A stretch of DNA of 64,000 nucleotides, from contig QVOM02000119.1 in NCBI GenBank assembly GCA_003586115.2, positions 51,051,428 to 51,115,427 on the forward strand, given 5' to 3'. How positions within the stretch are numbered: the first letter of the stretch is position 1; each line of letters opens with the position of its first letter. The notes beneath the pieces are model-generated. The model saw only the letters and a program-made list of their open reading frames with translations. It was not told where the DNA came from and ran no database searches. A program made the position numbers and the translations under genes. The stretch comes from Salvator merianae (Eukaryota; Chordata; Lepidosauria; Squamata; Teiidae). Below are positions 56,584 to 64,000 of the stretch, one piece after another.

Positions 56584-57020
56584 TTAGGCAGGATCCGCAC
56601 AGATGGAATATCTTTTCTGCATTGAGGACTGGTCTGTTGGGAGGCCATGCGTACTATGGAATGCCATATCCACATAAAATGTGGTATTGCAGTGGGAATG
56701 GTGAGAAAATGGCACTGGAACCTGCTCCAACAGGATACTAGCCCCTCATGTGCATGTGGCAGCAGGTGGCTGGTCTAGTCTACCTGGTGCATTTCACCAG
56801 GATCCCAGAAGCAGTCTCAGAAGTGGGTCACTCCTGGGCACCCAGTTAAAACAGCTCTTGCTGACATCTTTGGAGGCTGGGAACTTCTGTCGCTAACCTC
56901 TGAAGTTGCTGGCTGGGCTAGGCCACTGCAATGCAGGTGGCCCTTGGTCTGCACCACTAGCCACCCCTCCAATCATAGGTCAGATTGCTCAGTCCTGCCC
57001 ATAATCAACCCAGTATAGCA
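56584..57020 (+). mobile_element. Family D-like transposon
   Basis: It starts 'ggcaggatccgcacagatgg' directly after TTA and runs to about 'cacgggataatgtg'. It shares 'gggcacccagttaaaac' and 'gctggctgggctaggcc' words with 10140-10370, 31210 and 60721. The right terminus is not clearly paired. Confidence 0.5.
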
Positions 57021-57235
57021 CGGGATAATGTGAAAAAGAATTCTCAAGTATTAATGAAACAAAAGATTCTTACTGAAATGGAACAATGATGGAATAGAAA
57101 GCTGGGAAGAAAATCAGTTGCATGGTCATTACATAAAAGGAATAGAGGAAAGGTAGATGCACAAAAAACTGGAACATGGACCATTAAAAAAAGCAGAAAA
57201 ACTGGGCCCTGCAAATAAATCTATTCTTTCTTTGG
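57021..57235 (+). other. Short A+T-rich block
   Basis: Nothing recognised. Confidence 0.35.
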
Positions 57236-57315
57236 GCCTTTCTGCACTTAAACTTCTAGATTATATTCTGGAATAGGAGCCTGCCATCCACATGCTAATA
57301 CAGCCTACAACAGGC
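57236..57315. mobile_element. Family A MITE, left half only
   Basis: 'gggcctttctgcacttaaac', then 'agattatattctggaatagg' and 'ctgccatccacatgctaata' follow the left arm. The copy stops in the centre of the hairpin at 'cctacaacaggcc'. Confidence 0.6.
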
Positions 57316-58309
57316 CCATGATGAATTTGCAGCAAGTTTTACACACAAATTATAACTTGCCATCTTGAAAAAAAAATGGTAGGAACCTAAGCCTCAAGAT
57401 ATTGGAATTAGTAAGGCTAAAAAATACTGTGGAAATTTCAAAATCAAACAGTTGTAGTTGAGAAAAAGCTAATTACTGTATAATAATAGATATGGCTATC
57501 CTAGGGGACTGTAGAGCTCAGGAGATAGAACTGGAGAAAGACACAAAATATCACATTTATGAATGGAAATCCAGTTCCTCTAGGGAAAAAAAAGATACTA
57601 GTAGTTATTGGTTCATTTGAGGCAATACTAAAAAAAACTGAAGAAATATTTGGAAAACATGAGAATAGATAAAATAACACTTGCAGTTAAGCTGCATTCT
57701 TTGAAGACACTTGATTACTTCGTAAATGCTTGGTTAGTGTAGGATTTTACTCAACAGGCCGAAATGTCAGCCATTCTATCTGGTAGGCTATGCAACCAAT
57801 ATATGATAATAATAACGGTAGGAGAAAAAACATCAACTGATGCCAGCTTTCTCTGTAAAATATTTTATTCTGAAGTGTAAATATGTTTCCTTAGCATTTA
57901 ATAGTTCCAAGCCTTATAAAGGCATTCAGTTTTTCCATATTATTAGAATTGTGCAAAGGACAGCAGAGATGGACCAGTTTATCTCTTCCACATTATCAGT
58001 GGCTGCATTTTGTGAAAAATTCAGTTCACAGTTAAAAGAAAGCACTTCCCTGCCATTTGTTTTTTCATGTGTCTACATGATTTCAGATAAAGCTTTGATG
58101 TTGCCAGTAAAAAAAAAAATGTGTCATTGAGACAGGAAAGATTCCTAAGAGTGTGTGTGTTTCTACTTTCCAGCAAACTTAATTGGATGTGTTCCTTTGC
58201 CCAACCTTTTTTTTTAATTACATGGCAAACTAAGGTGTAGGTGAGAAATCCATTGAAGTAAAATTTTGTCTTAATTAATTTGGAGTAAATCCTTAGATGA
58301 CCTAGGGTG
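57316..58309 (+). other. Intron 6 block, no feature recognised
   Basis: A+T-rich with several A runs. No gene or transposon end is seen. Confidence 0.4.
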
Positions 58310-58871
58310 GCTTCACACTTACTTTACTTTTTCCAGTATAGGCCAGGCTGTCCTATACCAGAATGAGCAATCCATCCCAGAAGCGGACAGATCCTTCCCT
58401 GGACAAGAACAAGAATAGCATTGGGACAGGTATTCTGACATAGCCCCCACGCCGGTTCTAAAACGTGGCCCAACTTCAGAGCCAGTCTCCAATAGCTCTG
58501 ATGTCCAGGAATGAAAGTTCCTGGCCCCAGAGCTCCCAGGGAATCAATTTTGGCAGTGCAACAAGGTGCACTACTGAATTGCATCTCCCATGATGCATCA
58601 GACCATGGAAATATGTACCATCCACATGCCTTCATGGCCCATTTTACCACCACTAGAATGCAGTTAGTCCTCTTTAAAGAGGTCTACTAGTATATTGAAC
58701 CAGGCAGCCATTTTGGGCCACCTAGTCCAGTCCGGCATGGTCTATACCCTGTCTTGTGCTGATGGTGCATACCAGAATGAGCAGAGCCTCCCTTAGACCA
58801 AACCAGCAGTGCACAAGAGAGGTCTGTAGTCCCCTTCTTAAACAATATTACTTCCAAGTGCAGAAATGTCC
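58310..58871 (+). mobile_element. Family D-like composite transposon remnant
   Basis: It contains 'agtataggccaggctgtcct' and, 420 bases later, 'gcagccattttgggccacct'. It ends with 'caagtgcagaaatgtcc' immediately before TTA, an imperfect version of the family A right end. The left end is uncertain. Possibly two overlapping old insertions. Confidence 0.4.
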
Positions 58872-58919
58872 TTATCTAGCACCAGAATAGGTATGCAACT
58901 TGCCATTAGCTGTGCTAAC

Positions 58920-59394
58920 TTAGCAGGCCTGCTCAAGGCTTCTGCTGAGTGAGAACAGATGCACAGAAAACAGTTAACTAAACTAACCATTGCTTTGAAT
59001 TCAGTAGGGAAAAAAGGGTAACATCAGCAATTTGTGCATTATCCTGTTCACGCAGCACAAACACCATCCACACTGCACAGCCGTAGTACTTACCATCAAC
59101 AGGAGAATACTCAATCCCTAACCATGACAGCATCTGGCCACTGCCATGGGGACTGGCAGCAACACACAGGCACACACAGGCATGATCATGCAGTCGCACA
59201 GATGCAGTTGCCAAGCGTAACATGGTGCACCACTGCATTTACATCTGGAAATGCACTTTACTGGAAGCTGACTAGATGTTCCTGGTATAGCTGTATGGTA
59301 TGATGCTCCCAGTCACAAGAGCCTCCACAGAATGTGGAGGCACTGTACTAACAAGCATCTGAGATGCTTGCTAGTACAAAGTGTGAATAGGCCT
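58920..59394 (+). mobile_element. GGGCCTGTT-family element, decayed
   Basis: The right end 'agtgtgaataggcc' and the preceding 'catctgagatgcttgctagt' match the outer part of other members. Interior words 'ccactgccatggggac' and 'gcacagatgcagttgcc' also recur in the family. The left end is set only roughly, near 'gcaggcctgctcaagg'. Confidence 0.45.
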
Positions 59395-60720
59395 ATCCTC
59401 TGGATCCTTTGAGAGCACATGGGCTGTTTAAAAGAATATAGGGAACACTGTGTGAGCCTACACCTCTGCCCTTCTATAAAGAGGCATGCTGCCCTTGGAC
59501 CTCACTTATCCTAATACAGTTGGAATGGATGACAAATGTAAGTCTGCAACTTCCAAAATGTCATATATTCCTGTCCCTTCAGTAAGTAGAAGACTGTCAC
59601 TGATAGAGGAACTGAGGGGTTCTTTTCTTTTTGAAAGCAGTTTAAATACAAAGTTTTTCTACTTGTCTGTCAACATCATTTTCCCATCTTAATTTACAGC
59701 TTCAACTATTGTGTTTTATTTTTCAAACTGTTCCAGAGCTGTGAAAACTGCCATGTCAAAGTAAATACAATTCCAAATTAGCAATAGTCAAAAACTGCAC
59801 ATTGGCAAAATTATTTGACTGGTTTTTAGGACCAGCCCAAGCTATCTCCTCTTCACCAAAAACTGCCCCTTTACGTAACAGACTTCTTTCCACCAGAAAT
59901 GATCTGCTAAATGACTCTATGAAAATGAAAAATCATAATTTCTTTGCCATTTTCGTCATCCTACTATAGGTGTGGGCTCTAGGCCACAACTAGTAAGATT
60001 AGTACTGTTTCTCAACAATTCTTCTATTGTCCTGTTCATTGCATTGTTCTGTTTGCCCCTAGTACTTCATTGTCTCATGAAGTCTGGAAAATTAAGGATC
60101 AGGTTTCTTTCTTTTACAGCCATGGAAGTATTATATTATATTCATTATTTATACCCTATCTTACCATTCCAAATAGATCTCAAGATGCCAACAGAGAAAT
60201 AAAATGGAATATAACATTTAAAAAGCAAATACAATATAAGAATACTAAATGTAAATTGAGAATCCAGATTTAAGATTTTGCTCTAGAGCTTGCAGACTAG
60301 AGTCTGAAAACTTTGCTAGGCAAATTAAAAATAAAGGTTTTTTAAAAAGCACTTGCTCCTCCTGCTTCACAAAGTCTTCAGTCCTTAGTGCCTTTTTGCA
60401 CTTGTCTTTGTTCATGGGCCTCTTTGGGGCCTCATCAGTCCACACATTAATGCTTATCAGTGAGACCCCGCCCACCACTGATCCATTTGTCATCTAGTTT
60501 TTCTTCTCGTTTTCCATCTGGTTCCTAATATGAGGTGTGCATTTCTTTAAATATTTCAGAGGAAAGGAACCAGCCAGGAAGGTACTCAAACTAGTAGAGA
60601 ACAAATGTGAAAGTTGAAGAAACTAGAAAAGCCAAATGACATGAAGGGTAGACTCACAGCTAAATGATTTATTCTGGGGGAAGGAATGTGAAAAACCAAT
60701 TTAAATGGGTTTGGGTATTA
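59395..60720 (+). other. Intron 6 block, no feature recognised
   Basis: A+T-rich. No recognisable repeat or exon. Confidence 0.4.
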
Positions 60721-61254
60721 GGCCCTTTCCACACAGGGCAGGCCAAGACCATGGTCTAGTCTAGGACTCTATCTTCCATACTTTATTGTGAGATAGCACA
60801 GCCCCCAGCCCCCGATTACTCTTAATCCACATTGGATGAAGTGTGTACTGGGTTAGTGTATCCAAAATGGTGCCCTTTCTCAATATAGCTGTAGACTTCA
60901 ACGTTGTGGTCTACAACTGACCCTGTGGCCTGGTATACCATGGGGCCCCTTTTCAGCAGCATTCCAGGAAGTTACCCCAGAAACGAGTGAAGTGGGTGCT
61001 CTGAAAACTAGCCAGGCTGGAAACTACAAAGGTTGGAAACAAAGTTCCCAGCCTTCAGTGCCTCAGTACTGCCACAAGGGCTCTTTGGAAGCAGTGGCTA
61101 GGCATGGGGCAGGACAGGCCATCCAAATGTGGATGGCTCTGTCCCACTTCTATGGCAACCCATCCCAGCTTGGGACATTCTGTATCCCAGGATGGAGCTG
61201 CCCTGCCCTGCCCTGCCCTGCCCCAGGATGTGAAGATCAAATGTAGAAATACCC
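60721..61254 (+). mobile_element. Family D transposon, complete 534-bp copy
   Basis: The left end is 'ggccctttccacacaggg' and the right end 'aaatgtagaaataccc'. TTA lies directly on both sides (60718-60720 and 61255-61257). The two ends are only roughly inverted copies. The interior includes a 'ccctg' pentamer array at 61199-61223. It is non-coding. This is the only D member where both ends and a duplication can be read. Confidence 0.65.
61199..61223 (+). repeat. (CCCTG)n tandem repeat
   Basis: About five CCCTG pentamers in a row inside the family D transposon. Confidence 0.85.
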
Positions 61255-62540
61255 TTAAATGATACTTACCTAGGGATGTGTGAGAAATAAGAAAACAGAT
61301 CAATATGCAAATCTGAGAAATATAATTGCATGGAGGCAATCTTGAAATCAGATGATGCTACTCAAGAAGTGAATTCATTTTTCCTTTCCTCGTGTATTAA
61401 GGCATTTTTTGTATGTGTAAGTCACGCGTTCATTAAATGCTATTTGTAACATTATTGGTATCATAGCTTACACATACTATGTTATTTCTAGTGTAAACTA
61501 TCAAGTCTTCTTTATTACCCACGTAAATAAGATAAATTGCAATAGTATTACATACTACTAAGTAAATAACACAGCATGTCAAAAGTTACTAAGTTCCAGT
61601 TAGGAAACAGAGCAAATCATTATGTTCTTTGATTCTCTAGACATGGAACTTTCAAACTTGTACTACTAGGGAGAAAAATTTAAACACTGACTTAATGTCA
61701 AAAAGGGTTTTTTAAACCATTTATGGACAAGCCCCATATCAACAACACAACTCAAAAATCACACTCTTCTGGAAGATCGTTAATCCTGGCACGAGATTCC
61801 AGTCTTTGTATGAAACATTTATTTCTTTATTTCCTTTGTCGTCAGTAAATAAAACTTTAGTGAGGAGACTGCTATTTGCTGACCTCTCACAAATTCCTGA
61901 ATGGCCTTCAGTTACAGATGATGAAGTCATCACTATTTTTTCAACTTTGCCTATAAGCAAAGTCTTAGCAGAAGGTGGAATATATGGGGAAATTTTCAAA
62001 TCAAATATGGACGAGTGGTTTCCTGTTCTCTGATCAGTAAAATGACTTGGAATATTCCTACTGGGTGAAAGCTAAGGCCCTAGCTATATACCATATTTTT
62101 TGGCAGATGAGAAAAATAGGTTTATTGCATTTAATGAATGCTCAAGTTAAAACTGTTATGTTATATTTGTTGCATGGTTTTCTGCAGCAGCTACTTCTGA
62201 GTAACTCAGCTCATTTCTCCTCCTTTTGCAAAAATGACCTATGCCTGGCTGGTCCTCTTTGTCATTCACCAGCTTTGTCTTTTGTTTGCTCACCACTGCA
62301 GCTTTAACCCTTTCACACTGGGGATGGGACTGGGAAGGAAGGATAGAAACACAAGGTATCACTAGTATAAAGGCAACGCTAAGCATCACTGAACTGAACC
62401 TCTGAAGATAGGTTCCAGTGTGTGTGTTTAAAGAGTTACACTTTCTAATATGTAAGCATGAGTTGTTTGTTCAATTTAACTAACATTTCCTTGTAGAATT
62501 GGCATATTTTCTACAGGCCATTGACAGAGATTGAGGAAAT
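61255..62540 (+). other. Intron 6 block, no feature recognised
   Basis: A+T-rich. None of the short frames shows a domain or an exon pattern. No KITLG transmembrane exon was found. Confidence 0.4.
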
Positions 62541-63435
62541 ATGACTGAAGGTTTGAAGGGGTCAAGAGGAATTGGAAGTAAAATATATGGATCATTCATA
62601 AATCAAAAGAAGGAAATAATGAACAGTACGTTTCAAATATGGCATTTAGATATTAATATTAACAGGGAAAATATTGGGCAGAAAATTAAGAAAAATAGTG
62701 AATTAAAGAATAGTAGGGTACAGGAAATGGCACTTAAGATATTTTATAGATGGTATAGAATACCATCACAATTAGCACATCTGATACTTGCAACATCACC
62801 TCAATGCTAGTGTGGGTGTGGACAGAGAGGAACGTATTTCCACCTTTGGTGGGAATGTGATATTATAAAAAAAAATTGGAGAGATATTCAGAATAAAATT
62901 AATGATATTTTAAATATAAATTTGAATCTATCACCCAAACTAGTTTTATTTCAAGTGATGTTAGGGATAATAAGGGCTGACAACAGTATTTATGAGATCA
63001 AAGGATATGTGCTATACAATCAACAGTTGTTTTGGGATGGAAGGAAAATACTAAATGGACATTAGAATATTGGTATAGTATTTAATGGAACAATATAGAT
63101 TACTGTGGGAAATAAGATTTAAAAGTTAAGCTTCAAAATTGCTTTCTAAGACAGAAGAAAACTGGATAATTTATTGTAGTTTTCAACAAGAGCCCAAGCT
63201 CTGGAAGGTTTGAGAAATGAAATAACAAGACCATTTCTTTGGTCCAGCTAAAGTAAAGATGGAAGAGTTAATTAAGACATTGTCAACTGATGTGCACAAG
63301 GGGTAGATTGATAGCATGGTGTTTTTATCTTTTGGTTTCTTTGGTTTTTTGGGGTACACTGTTATTTGTATGATTTGTTATTTCTTTTTATGTAACTACT
63401 TTTAAAAAAAATCCTCACCAAAAAAAAGAAAGGAA
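62541..63435 (+). mobile_element. L1 LINE 3' end, inactivated
   Basis: The frame reads ALKIFYRWYRIPSQLAHL, then Cys, a stop (tag at the site where L1 usually has Trp), then CGCGQRGTYFHLWWEC and a Lys/Asn/Ile-rich tail. This is the C-terminal cysteine and HxWWEC motif of L1 ORF2. The 3' end is A-rich, at 63403-63431. It is truncated at the 5' side and carries at least one stop, so it is dead. Its presence next to CR1 and L2 supports a squamate rather than an avian source. Confidence 0.8.
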
Positions 63436-64000
63436 GAATTGGCATGTTTTCAGAATCTAAATGAAATTCAAACATTGGCTAGAAAAGCAAGATTTAGAAT
63501 CTGAAACAACTTTATAAACTATAAATTATTAGGCCTATTTCCAGTGAGGCTTGAGATGTGATTTGAACTGGAACAGACAAGATTTTTGCCAAGTGAGAAA
63601 TACCTCACAAGCAGCAAAAATCTTTCTTGGTGACTGACAACTCTACAGCAAGTAATCAAGAAGGCCAGTGTATCTGTCAGCACATTACATACCCTCCAAC
63701 ATGCCCCAAGCAAAATAATACTGTATCATTATCTGCCTCCTCAAAAGATGATTCACACAGAGTCAGATGAGGTGGAAGTTGGGAAAGTCCCTTTCCCTGC
63801 AGTGTCTCAGGTGAAAACCAAGCTTCCATCCCAGCCATCAATGAAGACCCAGTTTGCTGTGAGGAGCAGCGCCTTTCCCAGTCAATTTCTCACCTCTTTC
63901 CTATGCAAGATGGCACTCACCTGAGCCTGTCTGCTCTTGAGGAGGAGTAGAATGAAAGCTAAAGAGCTTTAGCCTCCTGAATTGTCAGGCCTATGTGAGA
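63436..64000 (+). other. End of window, intron 6
   Basis: No exon, repeat end or other feature recognised. Confidence 0.4.

Noticed and set aside
62541..62810. 89-residue frame as a small gene
   Set aside because: It is the C-terminal part of L1 ORF2, cut by a stop at the usual Trp position.
53443..64000. KITLG exon 7 (transmembrane exon)
   Set aside because: I looked for a hydrophobic coding block with the family pattern after a phase 1 acceptor and saw none. It is probably downstream of the window.

Overview
This is vertebrate nuclear DNA: A+T-rich, intron-dominated and crowded with retroposons and short DNA transposons. The only host gene I can support is KITLG (KIT ligand, also called stem cell factor), read on the + strand. 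Five of its exons are present at 29550-29663, 44534-44596, 50075-50254, 51913-52075 and 53353-53442. They correspond to mammalian exons 2-6, and together encode about 203 codons: most of the signal peptide, the four-helix cytokine domain with its four cysteines, and the juxtamembrane stalk. I did not find exon 1 (start codon, only about five codons in mammals) or exons 7 onward (transmembrane segment and tail). They probably lie outside the window. The first 29.5 kb is therefore read as intron 1, and everything after 53442 as intron 6.

The repeats suggest a non-avian reptile, most likely a squamate. They include a CR1 LINE with a 629-codon open reverse-transcriptase frame, a second CR1 tail, an L1 3' end, L2-like tails, tRNA-derived SINEs, and a moderately repeated family starting near 'aacataagaggagcc'. 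The species itself is not identified.

Layout: 1-29.5 kb is intron 1, with a cluster of DNA transposons at 8.6-16.1 kb. That cluster contains a 2.8-kb inverted repeat at 10.6-13.4 kb. A CpG-rich 676-bp element lies at 21.4-22.1 kb. From 29.7 to 44.5 kb is intron 2, which begins with a GC rather than GT donor and carries the CR1 copies and a SINE split by a 215-bp transposon. From 44.6 to 53.4 kb are exons 3-6 with short introns and several microsatellites. From 53.4 to 64 kb is intron 6, with more DNA transposons and an L1 fragment.

The most unusual structure is a set of non-autonomous DNA transposon families whose ends share a GGSCC-TTT-CAC-like pattern. Complete copies are flanked by 3-bp duplications (TTA, TAA, TCA, ATA, TAT, CCA). 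One family has four copies of exactly 180 bp, each almost a full hairpin. Two insertions into other repeats give independent proof of the boundaries. I see no other host gene, no CRISPR-like array and no structural RNA gene.
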